Below, in pieces: positions 9,017 to 17,883 of a stretch of DNA of 64,000 nucleotides. A program made the translations under genes and the position numbers. Below the pieces are notes generated by a model, which had not been told where the DNA came from, did not search any database, and was given only the letters and a program-made list of their open reading frames with translations. Source of the DNA: Ulvibacterium sp. (GTDB lineage Bacteria; Bacteroidota; Bacteroidia; Flavobacteriales; Flavobacteriaceae); NCBI RefSeq assembly GCF_028285715.1, contig NZ_JANQOO010000021.1:124001-188000 (forward strand). Reading direction: 5' to 3'. Numbering within the stretch: the first letter of the stretch is position 1; every line of letters begins with the position of its first letter.

Positions 9017-10870
9017 TTACAAGGCATTATCCGGTTGCACATAGGCTTCGTTTGATGATACCTCGGTATCCGTTAAGGTCTTCATGAAGGCAATGATCGC
9101 ATTTTGTTCGCTTGGGGTAAGATTCAACTCATCAAAGGGTAAGGTCTGGTATTCCAGATCAAAGCCCATTCCTCCTCCCCCACCTTTATTGTAGAAATCC
9201 ATAACCTCTTCCAAAGTCCGATATACCCCGTTATGCATGTAAGGCGCGGTAAGTTCAGCATTACGTACCGTGGGTGTTTTAAACATTCCACGATGCACTT
9301 CCAATTTTTTTTCGTGCCGCCAATAAAATCCCAGATCATCATCCAATTTTTGGTTGGCCCCCGTTTCCGGTACCCCGATCACTTCTTTTTCATGATCGTT
9401 GAAAAATGGCGGTACGGTACCATTGGTCAAGGGGATAAAATGACATGTGGCGCAAAGGGCCTTGCCCATATAAAGATTGAATCCCTGTTTTTCCTCTTTT
9501 GTAAAAGTGTCTTCCTCTCCCCTAATATTTCTATCAAACTTGGAATTAAAACCGTTTAATGTTGAGATATAGGATGAAATAGCTCGAATAATTTCAGTGT
9601 TTCTACCAGAAATACCACCATACGCTTCCTTAAAGAGGGAAATATAAGTGGTGTCCGTTAGAATCTCCGTAGAAAATTGATGTACGGAGCTATCGAATTC
9701 TTTATCGTTAGTAAAAACCGACGTAATTTGGTCTAAGAGATTTGGAGAACGACCGTCCCAAAAGAAGCTTTTTTGGAAAGCCGAATTAACCAATGTTGGT
9801 GTATTTCGTTCTAACGGATTTCCGTTCTTATCATAATTTACAACCAAGCCGTCTGCCCAAGCCTTACTAGGATTATGACAAGTAACGCAGGCCATTTTAC
9901 CGTTTTCGGAGAGGTTAGGGTCAAAAAACAGTTTTTTGCCCAGTGCAATTCTTTTATCAGTGGCATTTCTGTTGATAGGAGGGGTAAAAAACTCTATGTT
10001 AAAGGAATTATCCTCAAAGAAGGTAGGGGCATCGAAATTAAAAGGTTTGTTGTTTACCGGTTTCCAAATATCGGCAGTTTCTCTAATCCGTACCCAGTTT
10101 CGGGTAACAGGGTTCATGTAATCCCGTATAAAAGTAAAACGGTCAAAGGACTCAAAATCCGGGTTGGCATTTATAAAGTCCTGTGCTTTTTTTATACCTT
10201 CCAGGAACTGGTGGTCCAAACGGATATCTTTTTCCAAGATTGTTTTTTGAAGGCTAAGCGTATATACTTCTTTTAGGCTTTCTAAAGAAACCAAGGTTTC
10301 CTCAAGACCCAACAGGCTTACAGGGGTGTCGAATCCGGAAATACTTAAGCTAATAATGCGCATTAATTGCTGATGGGTAGCGATAAAAAAGCGTTGTGCT
10401 GTTACTTCCCGTTTTTTGACCCCATTGAGCAGATTCTGAAAGAGTCCCTTCATAATGGAAATTTCTTCTCTGTAGCGCTGTTCGGTCTCCCCTCCTTCAT
10501 AAATGCTTTCCTCCAATTTCTGGAGTCCTATAGGCAGTAACACACGTTGCGTATCATCCGTAACTATGGGCAATGCCGGTCCGTTGGTCCTATGCCCGAC
10601 CTCGGGATTTAAATAAGAGGCATATGGTTCGGCCTGTTTGAATTCCCTTCGGATCTGTGCAAAGATTTCACGGGTCCTATTCCCGGTCATGGGAAGTGTC
10701 TCAAGGCTGTCCAATAAGGAAAATGCCTTGGTAATATGATCCAAATAGTAATCCTGGACCGGTTTCCAGACTATTCCATCTTCCATGGCTAAGGCCACCG
10801 TGTTTTGTTTATTTTCTTTGCAGCCAAAAAGTTGGGACAAGATGAGAATTGAAAGCAACAATCTATTCAT
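9017..10870 (-). CDS. Di-haem cytochrome c peroxidase family lipoprotein
   Basis: Exported di-haem enzyme of the CcpA/MauG family, 617 residues, about 250 longer than classic cytochrome c peroxidases. The N-terminus is a lipoprotein signal (SQLFGC, Cys about residue 17). Residues 35-260 are a predicted all-helical, imelysin-like extension. The C-terminal half holds two haem sites, CVTCH (about 327) and CATCH (about 472), with a MHNGVYRTLEEV segment typical of the family. It may reduce peroxide or oxidise a partner using c-type electrons. A terminator-like hairpin separates it from the PhoX-like gene upstream, so it may have its own promoter. Confidence 0.9.
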   Translation of the reverse strand: MNRLLLSILILSQLFGCKENKQNTVALAMEDGIVWKPVQDYYLDHITKAFSLLDSLETLPMTGNRTREIFAQIRREFKQAEPYASYLNPEVGHRTNGPALPIVTDDTQRVLLPIGLQKLEESIYEGGETEQRYREEISIMKGLFQNLLNGVKKREVTAQRFFIATHQQLMRIISLSISGFDTPVSLLGLEETLVSLESLKEVYTLSLQKTILEKDIRLDHQFLEGIKKAQDFINANPDFESFDRFTFIRDYMNPVTRNWVRIRETADIWKPVNNKPFNFDAPTFFEDNSFNIEFFTPPINRNATDKRIALGKKLFFDPNLSENGKMACVTCHNPSKAWADGLVVNYDKNGNPLERNTPTLVNSAFQKSFFWDGRSPNLLDQITSVFTNDKEFDSSVHQFSTEILTDTTYISLFKEAYGGISGRNTEIIRAISSYISTLNGFNSKFDRNIRGEEDTFTKEEKQGFNLYMGKALCATCHFIPLTNGTVPPFFNDHEKEVIGVPETGANQKLDDDLGFYWRHEKKLEVHRGMFKTPTVRNAELTAPYMHNGVYRTLEEVMDFYNKGGGGGMGFDLEYQTLPFDELNLTPSEQNAIIAFMKTLTDTEVSSNEAYVQPDNAL

Positions 10871-10893
10871 TTAAGCAATTTTTTGAATAACAC

Positions 10894-10923
10894 AAAGACC
10901 TCCATTGTTTAATGGAGGTCTTT
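10894..10923 (-). terminator. Strong intrinsic terminator hairpin
   Basis: A perfect 13-base inverted repeat, AAAGACCTCCATT at 10894-10906 and AATGGAGGTCTTT at 10911-10923, with a four-base loop. It lies 19 bases past the PhoX-like stop codon on the minus strand. A T-rich run closes the stem in both directions, so it could work either way. Confidence 0.8.
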
Positions 10924-10941
10924 ATCTATGTTGGTTAATGC

Positions 10942-12486
10942 TTATCTAGGTAATCCTCGTAATATGACGATTTGTCCACCTTGATTGTCCTCCCTGGCGA
11001 AACCTCCTGGCTCCCACTCGGGACGAGTTTCAAAGTTATGCCCATCAACATTTTTGAAATCATCACTTTGCCAGTAGTGCGGCTGTAAGTTCAACAAGAA
11101 TGTATTGGGTTCCCCGACTTTGTCGGAGATGTCTTCCAAGGCACCATATTCACCGCTAAAGCTTGTGCTTCCGGTGGGGTCCAAATCCTGGCGTACTACA
11201 AATTCCAATACCTCCTTGATATTGTTACCACTAAGATCGGACTGATAGATATAAGCAGTATGACCTCTAGAGAAAGAGTTTGGATCCTCTTGAACGTACA
11301 CAAAGTTTTCAGTGACAGTGATGTTATCGGGACTTTGCAATGTAGCCAAGTTACCATCCATGTTATTGGTATCGGTATTCCCAGAGATAATCTGTGTCAA
11401 TTTACCGGTCATGGGCGAATCTGCATCCAATTCCAATTTGTAAACGGTTCCCCAATCGTTATACGTGCCTCTTCCAGGACCTCGCCCTGTAACTGCAAAA
11501 TATAGGTTTCTGTTGGCAGCGGAATCTCCTTTTTGGTAATCTACGTCCTCAACACGCATAAAGGCAGTAGCCTGAACGGCAACACAGGCATCTTCCATTT
11601 CATCTTTTGTCAAGGCCTCTCCACCTTCAATCTCTACAAATTCTACAGCATAGGTTTCCCCAAAGACCAAGTTACTTTCGTTGTATAGAACACCGGGCTC
11701 TACGTCCATGGCGATTGGATTACCATCAGCATCTACCTCACCGGAATCTACTTGCTTCAAACGAAGTACATATATCTTACCTCCTGTAAGATCTGCATCT
11801 CCGTTTTCCGAGTAGTACAGGGTAACCTGACCTTCAGAACCACTGGAATCATCGTCTCCACCTATGATGACAGTCTTACCAATATAAGCTCCTTGAGGTA
11901 ATGGTACAGCGTTCTCCCAAGCAAACTCACCCAAGGCATCCATGCCAAAATCGGCGGTTGGTGTTGGAACAGCCTGATATGGATCAATTCCTTTTACATC
12001 ATAATTGAAACTTTCCGAAGCGGAAAGAAACAAATCCATACTTCCACCATGGATATCGGCCTCCCACATGGTTCCAGAACACTGTCGAGCAAAGTCGGCA
12101 ACACCGGAGTTTAACATCCAATCTCCACCCGTTGGATTCAAATATTTATCTAATTCGATTCTAGCGACAGCGTAGTCATCCTCGGCATTTACCAAGTAGA
12201 GATACCCATCACTATTTGGATCCCTAACCAATCCGGCGCCATCGGTTGCTCCTACAAAACGGAAGCCATCCTCCAATACGTCCGAAGAACTAATCAAGGA
12301 ATACGCATCAACAAAGTTAAATTGAGGTTTTAACGCTACAAGGGGCTCTAGGTTCGATTTGTTCTCGAACATTGTTCCCATTGGCTCGCCATCTCCGCCG
12401 CCATCTCCAATAAAATCATCCAATCTGTCACAAGCGGACATTGCAATGATTCCTGAACATAGCAATACATTTTTAAGTGTTCTCAT
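10942..12486 (-). CDS. PhoX-like (DUF839) lipoprotein
   Basis: Exported lipoprotein of 514 residues; the signal ends in AMSAC (Cys about residue 19) before a Gly/Asp-rich linker. The body reads as a large beta-propeller: repeated strands such as GYLYLVNAEDDYAVARIEL, NLYFAVTGRGPG, WGTVYKLELD, and LQSPDNITVTENFVYVQED. The last resembles the PhoX family box that contributes calcium/iron ligands in secreted phosphatases. The call is therefore PhoX/DUF839-like, not a proven phosphatase. Acidic composition fits calcium binding. A TACCTTTG box lies 34 bases upstream of the start, and a strong terminator follows the gene, so it is probably monocistronic. Confidence 0.7.
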   Translation of the reverse strand: MRTLKNVLLCSGIIAMSACDRLDDFIGDGGGDGEPMGTMFENKSNLEPLVALKPQFNFVDAYSLISSSDVLEDGFRFVGATDGAGLVRDPNSDGYLYLVNAEDDYAVARIELDKYLNPTGGDWMLNSGVADFARQCSGTMWEADIHGGSMDLFLSASESFNYDVKGIDPYQAVPTPTADFGMDALGEFAWENAVPLPQGAYIGKTVIIGGDDDSSGSEGQVTLYYSENGDADLTGGKIYVLRLKQVDSGEVDADGNPIAMDVEPGVLYNESNLVFGETYAVEFVEIEGGEALTKDEMEDACVAVQATAFMRVEDVDYQKGDSAANRNLYFAVTGRGPGRGTYNDWGTVYKLELDADSPMTGKLTQIISGNTDTNNMDGNLATLQSPDNITVTENFVYVQEDPNSFSRGHTAYIYQSDLSGNNIKEVLEFVVRQDLDPTGSTSFSGEYGALEDISDKVGEPNTFLLNLQPHYWQSDDFKNVDGHNFETRPEWEPGGFAREDNQGGQIVILRGLPR

Positions 12487-12519
12487 GTTGTTTTAAAGCT
12501 TTTAGTGTTATTACTTATC

Positions 12520-12527
12520 CAAAGGTA
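12520..12527 (-). promoter_or_regulatory. Candidate -7 promoter box of the PhoX-like gene
   Basis: Minus-strand TACCTTTG is an exact match to TAnnTTTG and sits 34 bases upstream of the start codon. The nearest upstream TTG (12543-12541) is only 13 bases away, shorter than usual, so the -33 element is unclear. Confidence 0.35.
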
Positions 12528-12831
12528 TCGGTAGAGTTGACAAACTACGTTAACTGAGATTGGTCATTATTTTAGGATATGTTTAACCTTATGTTAAAGT
12601 GGTTAACTAAATGTTACTATTTAGGATAGGTCTAATTAAAGATTTCTTTAACAAAGGTGATTTGGCATTTCCAAATGAATGGTACACTTGATCCCTACGC
12701 CTTAAATAAAGATAAACGAGTATGTTTGGGACCATTGAAGACCTATGCCCACCCCATTCAATATGGTGCAGGTGTCATTTTTCCAACATTGGAGAAGGTA
12801 ATGAAGTAGAAGGTGTATTTCCGGCTATTGA
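12528..12831. other. Intergenic region without a gene
   Basis: AT-rich spacer between the Gfo/Idh gene (ending at 12832) and the PhoX-like promoter box. It contains a weak inverted repeat TTAACC (12583-12588) / GGTTAA (12601-12606) and several GTTAA repeats. No coding region with recognisable family content and no clear terminator were seen. Confidence 0.6.
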
Positions 12832-13968
12832 CTACTTGTCTTTTTTAACTAGACCCATATCCCCTAAATCCAAAGGGATGCGTTTTCCGCCCTCGGCAAT
12901 CGATTTGTAAATAGCCTCTACGATAACCATGTCCCTTTTGCCCATTTCCCCAGGGACCACATTTGGGGTGCCGAATAGAATGTGTTTGGCAAAATCTTCC
13001 ATTTGTACTTTTTGCTGACTCTGATGGGGGTACTCAATCTCCGTTCCTTCCGAGGTTCGCCCAGATATTGGCCCATAACTATGGCAGGGATTAAGCTCTA
13101 CCCATCCTTTCTCAAAGGAAACAAAAAGGCGGTTGGCATTGGCATTATGTGATGTGAACAAATGGCCCACCTCCCCATTGGGAAATTCCATTTGGGCCGT
13201 AATCGATTCATCGGTATCCTTAAAATATTCGGGACGGGTACTAAATTCCTGGGCAGAGATCGAAATGGGATTATGTCCCACACCATATATATTGCTTTGT
13301 ATGGAGTAGACTCCCATATTCATCAAGGCTCCTCCTCCCGATAAGGTCCGATCCAATCGCCATTGGTCCGGATTGCCCCTGGAAATGTAGCCGGCATCCG
13401 AGGATACATACATAACCTTGCCATATGGCCTTTCGCTTACCAGCCGTTTAATCTCATTGGTATAGGGATCGGATTGCATGCGATACCCCACACTTAACTT
13501 CACTCCGGATTTCTTGCAAGCGTCAATAATAGCATCACATTCCGCAACACTCATAGCCATGGGCTTTTCACAAATAACATGTTTCCCCGCCCTGGCCGCT
13601 CTAATACTGAAATCCGCGTGCATGCTATTCGGCAGCACTACATACACAATATCAATGGAATCATTTTTGGCAATGGAATCGAAGTTCTCATAGTTGTAGA
13701 CATTTTCCTTGGGTATTCCGTACTTGTCCATCCAAACGTTTTCCTTTTCAGGGGTACCCGTAACGATGCCCGCCAAATAGCAATGTTCGGCATCCTGAAG
13801 TCCCGGTGCCAATTGGTAGGTACTATAGCTTCCCAATCCTACAAGGGCAATGCCCAATTTCTTTTTATTCTGTGCCCCACCTATGGCGCTTACTAAAGGC
13901 ATTCCACTTAGCAAGGCCGTTCCGGCCATGCTCTGGGACAATTTACTGTTAAAGGTTCTTCTATCCAT
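12832..13968 (-). CDS. Exported Gfo/Idh/MocA family oxidoreductase
   Basis: NAD(P)-dependent sugar oxidoreductase of the glucose-fructose oxidoreductase type, 378 residues. The N-terminus (MDRRTFNSKLSQS, then a small hydrophobic stretch) is a twin-arginine-like signal, so the enzyme probably works in the periplasm with a tightly held cofactor. The Rossmann motif is ALVGLGSYS (about residue 41); HVICEKPMAMS (about 130) carries the conserved Lys of the family's EKP motif. The C-terminal domain spans about 150-350. A TACGTTTG box 64 bases upstream suggests its own promoter. Substrate unknown; exported members can oxidise glycosides at C3. Confidence 0.85.
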   Translation of the reverse strand: MDRRTFNSKLSQSMAGTALLSGMPLVSAIGGAQNKKKLGIALVGLGSYSTYQLAPGLQDAEHCYLAGIVTGTPEKENVWMDKYGIPKENVYNYENFDSIAKNDSIDIVYVVLPNSMHADFSIRAARAGKHVICEKPMAMSVAECDAIIDACKKSGVKLSVGYRMQSDPYTNEIKRLVSERPYGKVMYVSSDAGYISRGNPDQWRLDRTLSGGGALMNMGVYSIQSNIYGVGHNPISISAQEFSTRPEYFKDTDESITAQMEFPNGEVGHLFTSHNANANRLFVSFEKGWVELNPCHSYGPISGRTSEGTEIEYPHQSQQKVQMEDFAKHILFGTPNVVPGEMGKRDMVIVEAIYKSIAEGGKRIPLDLGDMGLVKKDK

Positions 13969-14031
13969 GTCTTTGGAATTTCAGTTACTCGCGTTTTAAA
14001 AGTATAAATAAACTGCCCAAATTATGTACGC

Positions 14032-14039
14032 CAAACGTA
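14032..14039 (-). promoter_or_regulatory. Candidate -7 promoter box of the Gfo/Idh gene
   Basis: Minus-strand TACGTTTG matches TAnnTTTG exactly, 64 bases upstream of the start codon at 13968. No clear TTG is found at the usual -33 distance. Confidence 0.3.
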
Positions 14040-14050
14040 AAATTTAGAAA

Positions 14051-14099
14051 TAGTACGTTAAGAAATTGCTTCTCGACTAAAACTACTATTTTAGTACGT
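14051..14099. promoter_or_regulatory. Candidate operator: inverted repeat with flanking direct repeat
   Basis: Between the divergent genes at 13968 (-) and 14141 (+), ACTAAAA (14076-14082) and TTTTAGT (14089-14095) form a seven-base inverted repeat with a six-base loop. TAGTACGT occurs as a direct repeat at 14051-14058 and 14092-14099. The position suits a shared regulatory site. Nothing shows which protein binds it. Confidence 0.3.
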
Positions 14100-14140
14100 A
14101 TCAATACGAAACGACAAAAAGGTCTGTTGCCTGGACATTT

Positions 14141-14605
14141 ATGCAAATTAAATCCTTTTTACGCACCCTTACGCTGCTTCATGGCTCTTTGATTTTTGGG
14201 CTCATAGTCTTTGCCCTGTTCGTTTACTTTCAGAACCGTTCTTTCAAGGTTGGGACGGATTCCCATGATTACTACCTTTACATAGTTCCTACAATTGCCC
14301 TTCTAGGCTATTTTCTAGGCAAGTATTTGTTCCAAAAACAACTACAAAGTGTAAATCGAAAAGATGATTTGACGAGCAAGTTGACCCGTTACCTTACTGC
14401 TTCCATTATACAATACGCGCTCTTGGAAGGTCCGGCTCTTTTTGCCTTGGCCAGCTATTATATTAATGGAAATGCCTTGCACCTGGTTATAGGTCTGTCC
14501 CTATTGGCCTATTTAATAAAGCTACGCCCTAAAATCGACACAGTGATAAAAGCCTTACCTTTAAGTCAAACGGAGGAACAACAATTGAAACGAAGCGAAC
14601 ACTAG
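14141..14605 (+). CDS. Four-helix membrane protein of unknown function
   Basis: I do not recognise a named family. The 154-residue product has four predicted membrane helices (about residues 11-29, 46-63, 85-103 and 112-127) and charged ends. The loop RKDDLTSKLTRYLTASIIQYALLEG between helices 2 and 3 looks conserved in flavobacterial proteins I remember as uncharacterised. The gene begins a plus-strand run; the TIM-barrel gene starts 13 bases after its stop, suggesting co-transcription. Confidence 0.65.
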   Translation: MQIKSFLRTLTLLHGSLIFGLIVFALFVYFQNRSFKVGTDSHDYYLYIVPTIALLGYFLGKYLFQKQLQSVNRKDDLTSKLTRYLTASIIQYALLEGPALFALASYYINGNALHLVIGLSLLAYLIKLRPKIDTVIKALPLSQTEEQQLKRSEH

Positions 14606-14617
14606 AAAAAAATTACA

Positions 14618-15571
14618 TTGGAGGAAACAACAAGAAGACAATTTATAAAAACAACCACCTGCGCCCTAGGTGCCGTGCCATTTTTACATTCTTGGCCGAC
14701 CTTATCCCAAGCAGCTTTGGATGGTGAGGGGAAGTTACCCATTTATTTATTTTCAAAACACTTGCAATTTTTGGACTATCGGACCGCTGGGGAGAAAGCG
14801 GCTGAAATGGGTTTTGCAGGCTTGGACCTTACGGTCAGACCCGGAGGTCATGTGCTTCCTGAAAATGTGGCGGAGGATTTACCCAAAGCCATAGCGGAAA
14901 TAAAGAAAGGAGGTTCAAAATGTCATTTAATGACAACAGCGGTGGACAACGCCCATGATGCTTTGGATGCCGAGGTATTGAAGGTAGCTTCACAACAGGG
15001 TATTACCCATTATCGCTGTAATTGGCTGCGGTATGACGAAAACCGTTCCATGCCAGATACGCTTAAGGAACATGCCCAGATCATCAAATCCCTTAGCGAG
15101 CTTAATCGGTCCTTGGGATTAAAGGGTTGTTACCAAAATCACTCGGGCACCTGGGTCGGAGCTTCCATTTGGGAAATAAAGACCTTGTTGGAAAAAGCGG
15201 ACAAGGATTACTTTGGTGCACAATATGATATACGACATGCCATGGTTGAGGGCGGTCTATCCTGGGAAAACGGTCTAAGGCTTATCAAGGATCATATTAA
15301 ATCCATCGCTATAAAAGATTATAAATGGGAAAAAATCGGTGGTCGGTGGAAAGTAATGAACGTTCCCTTGGGCGAAGGAATGGTAGACTTCAAAAAGTAT
15401 TTTGGTTTATTGAAAAAATACAAGATCAACGTTCCGGTAATTCTACATGCCGAATATCCCTTGGGCGGTGCCTCACACGGAAAATCGGAAATCTCGGTCG
15501 CGCCGGAAGTTGTGTTTACCGCTTTGCAAAAAGATTTAAAAAAGGCAGAACAACTATGGGAAGAGGCTTAA
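14618..15571 (+). CDS. Exported sugar isomerase/epimerase-like TIM barrel
   Basis: A xylose-isomerase-like (AP_endonuc_2) TIM barrel of 317 residues. The N-terminus TTRRQFIKTT plus a hydrophobic stretch is a twin-arginine-like signal, unusual for a phosphate-sugar isomerase and pointing to a periplasmic substrate. Acidic and His metal-ligand candidates include GLDLTVRPGGHV, YQNHSG, AQYDIRHAMVEGG and HAEY. Family relatives isomerise sugars or cleave 3-keto-glycosides. The start is TTG: an in-frame TAG at 14603-14605 leaves only ATT or TTG as possible initiators that keep the signal. Its last 16 bases overlap the next gene. It sits among exported Gfo/Idh enzymes, supporting a joint role. Confidence 0.78.
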   Translation: MEETTRRQFIKTTTCALGAVPFLHSWPTLSQAALDGEGKLPIYLFSKHLQFLDYRTAGEKAAEMGFAGLDLTVRPGGHVLPENVAEDLPKAIAEIKKGGSKCHLMTTAVDNAHDALDAEVLKVASQQGITHYRCNWLRYDENRSMPDTLKEHAQIIKSLSELNRSLGLKGCYQNHSGTWVGASIWEIKTLLEKADKDYFGAQYDIRHAMVEGGLSWENGLRLIKDHIKSIAIKDYKWEKIGGRWKVMNVPLGEGMVDFKKYFGLLKKYKINVPVILHAEYPLGGASHGKSEISVAPEVVFTALQKDLKKAEQLWEEA

Positions 15572-17187
15572 TATTTAGTGTAGTAAGCTGTTGCGCAATG
15601 CTAATCCTGGCCTGTTCAACATCCTCCGAACCTCGTTGGAACGGAAAAAACTATCTGGCCCACGTAAAATTGGACTCTTCGATGTTGCTAGTGACCGAAG
15701 TAGCCCAAAATCTAGAGGTGCCTTGGGACTTGGTACCCGGTCCGGATGGATGGTTGTATTTTACGGAACAAAAGGGTACAATTAATCGGGTCGACATTGA
15801 AACAGGAGAAATTCAGAATCTGGCCATTTTGGATGATCTTTTCTACAGAAAATCGTCCGGGTTGTTCAGCATGGCCCTGCATCCTAATTTTGATATCCAT
15901 CCGCTTGTGTATATCCATTACGCCGTGGCGGAAAAGGACAGCAATTTTCTGGATCTCATTTCTTCCAAAGTTGTCCAGTATGCCTTGGAAGGGGATAGTT
16001 TGATAAATCCAAAGGTGATTTTAAAAAATATTCCTGGGAACACCTATCACAACGGAAGTCGCATGCTCATTTTTGAGGATAAGCTTTGGATCGGCACCGG
16101 GGATGCCGGGGATACCCGAACCGTTCAGGAAATCGGGACCTTGAACGGAAAGGTCTTGCGAATTCATCTAGACGGTAGTATACCCGATGACAATCCCTAC
16201 CCCAACAATCCCGTTTGGAGCACAGGGCATAGAAACATCCAGGGTATAACTGTGGGGAACGGCAAACTCTATGCTTCGGAACATGGCCCCAACAATGATG
16301 ACGAGGTAAACCTCATACAAAAAGGTTCAAACTATGGTTGGCCGGATGTCCATGGCTTTATCGATCTGGAAAACGAAACGGCCTATAGTAAGGATTCGGT
16401 TACCCAGGAGCCCCTTATGGCATGGACACCCACCATCGCAACGGCGGGATTAGAGTACTATAATCATGATCAAATTCCCGAGTGGAAAAACAGTTTGCTA
16501 TTGACTACCCTAAAAGGCCGTTCTTTTCGGGTTTTGTCCCTAAACGAAGAAGGCGATGAAATCAGTAAGGAGCATCTCTTTTTTCAAAAATTCTTTGGAA
16601 GGTTACGGGATGTAGCTGTGGGCAAAGAAGGAGAGGTTTATTTGGCTACAAGCAATATGGATTGGCACCAGGGACATCAGCCTTGGTTGTACGACTCCTT
16701 GCCCAAATCCAATGGTGATCGCATTCTTAAGATTCAAATAGCAAATGGAGGCATACAACGACAGTTGGCGACTTTGGAAAAACCCCTTCTGCTACAGGAA
16801 GAATTTGTTCCCATAAGTCTAAGTCCGGAAATTGCAAAATCCAATACATCCGATAAGGATCTGGATAACGGTGCCAAACTATATGGCACGCATTGTGCGG
16901 CCTGTCATGCCCCGGACGGTAAAGGAAATGTGGGGCAGATTCCACCTTTAGTCGATAGTGAGTGGGTATCGGGCAACGTAGCCAGACTCATAGATGTTAC
17001 CTTAGGAGGGCTTAACCAACCCATAGAGGTTAACGGTGTTCAGTACCAAGGTGAGATGCCGGCCTACAAAAATTTAGGGGACAATGAAATAAGGGATATT
17101 TTGAATTATATTCGAACCGAGTTTGGAAAAACCAAAGGAAATATTGTGGCCGCTGATATTGTACATCAACGTAAAGGCTTAAAGTAA
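15556..17187 (+). CDS. Sugar dehydrogenase propeller fused to cytochrome c (lipoprotein)
   Basis: An exported PQQ-type sugar dehydrogenase (GSDH/sorbosone dehydrogenase family) with a C-terminal cytochrome c domain, 543 residues. The start at 15556 yields a lipoprotein signal ending LILAC (about residue 20); a longer upstream reading runs through the preceding gene and is rejected. The beta-propeller (about 45-410) has the family motifs VPWDLVPGPDG, YHNGSRMLIF, IGTGDAGDTR, and SEHGPNNDDEVN (calcium/PQQ site region). The haem site is HCAACH (about 446-451) followed by a SAxYP-like EMPAYKNLGD with the Met ligand. It would oxidise an aldose and pass electrons straight to haem. Overlaps the TIM-barrel gene by 16 bases. 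Confidence 0.87.
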   Translation: MGRGLIFSVVSCCAMLILACSTSSEPRWNGKNYLAHVKLDSSMLLVTEVAQNLEVPWDLVPGPDGWLYFTEQKGTINRVDIETGEIQNLAILDDLFYRKSSGLFSMALHPNFDIHPLVYIHYAVAEKDSNFLDLISSKVVQYALEGDSLINPKVILKNIPGNTYHNGSRMLIFEDKLWIGTGDAGDTRTVQEIGTLNGKVLRIHLDGSIPDDNPYPNNPVWSTGHRNIQGITVGNGKLYASEHGPNNDDEVNLIQKGSNYGWPDVHGFIDLENETAYSKDSVTQEPLMAWTPTIATAGLEYYNHDQIPEWKNSLLLTTLKGRSFRVLSLNEEGDEISKEHLFFQKFFGRLRDVAVGKEGEVYLATSNMDWHQGHQPWLYDSLPKSNGDRILKIQIANGGIQRQLATLEKPLLLQEEFVPISLSPEIAKSNTSDKDLDNGAKLYGTHCAACHAPDGKGNVGQIPPLVDSEWVSGNVARLIDVTLGGLNQPIEVNGVQYQGEMPAYKNLGDNEIRDILNYIRTEFGKTKGNIVAADIVHQRKGLK

Positions 17188-17199
17188 ATAACAGAATGT

Positions 17200-17883
17200 A
17201 TGAAAAATACGATTATAATGATAGTGCTGTTTGGCATTATGACTTCAAGTAGCGCTCAGGATTGGGCCGATTTGGGTCATTTTAAAGAGGCAAACGAAAA
17301 ATTGGCCGCTCCTGCAGAGGACGAGGACCGCGTGGTCTTTATGGGGAACTCCATAACTATCGGATGGCTTAACTCACGACCGGATTTTTTCGAGGACAAG
17401 CCGTATGTAAACAGGGGCATCAGTGGTCAGACCACCCCTCAGATGTTACTCCGCTTTAGACAGGACGTGATCGAATTAAAGCCAAAAGTGGTCGTAATCT
17501 TGGCGGGCACAAATGATATTGCCGGAAATACGGGACCATCTACATTGGATATGATTTCCGATAATATCATTTCCATGGCCGAATTGGCAAAGGTCAATGG
17601 CATTAAAGTTGTGCTCTCCTCTACCCTACCGGCCTATGACTATCCATGGAAACCCGGTATGGAACCTGCAAAGAAAATTGTTGCACTCAATCAAATGATC
17701 AAAACCTATGCAGAGTTAAACGATATCGTTTATCTGGACTACTTTTCCGCCATGGCGGATGAACGTGATGGATTGCCCGAGAAATACGCTCATGATGGTG
17801 TGCATCCAACAGTGGAGGGCTACCAGGTCATGGAACCTTTGGTAGAAACCGCTATCTCGCAGGCTTTAAGTTCCGAAAAATGA
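17200..17883 (+). CDS. Exported SGNH/GDSL-type esterase
   Basis: A secreted SGNH hydrolase of 227 residues, cleaved after SSSAQ (about residue 19). All blocks are visible: block I FMGNSITIGW (catalytic Ser), block II Gly in NRGISGQTT, block III LAGTNDI (Asn), and block V DGVHPTVEGY (Asp and His). Relatives remove acetyl or other acyl groups from carbohydrates. It lies 12 bases after the sugar dehydrogenase gene and overlaps the next Gfo/Idh gene by four bases, so it belongs to the same operon. Deacetylation of a glycan or sugar is the likely role, inferred from context. Confidence 0.88.
   Translation: MKNTIIMIVLFGIMTSSSAQDWADLGHFKEANEKLAAPAEDEDRVVFMGNSITIGWLNSRPDFFEDKPYVNRGISGQTTPQMLLRFRQDVIELKPKVVVILAGTNDIAGNTGPSTLDMISDNIISMAELAKVNGIKVVLSSTLPAYDYPWKPGMEPAKKIVALNQMIKTYAELNDIVYLDYFSAMADERDGLPEKYAHDGVHPTVEGYQVMEPLVETAISQALSSEK

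Noticed and set aside
12583-12606. TTAACC/GGTTAA inverted repeat as a terminator or operator.
   Set aside because: Only six-base arms with a 12-base loop in AT-rich DNA; too weak to call.
15325-15555. Upstream extension of the sugar dehydrogenase-cytochrome gene.
   Set aside because: It runs out of frame through the TIM-barrel gene; the ATG at 15556 gives a proper lipoprotein signal.
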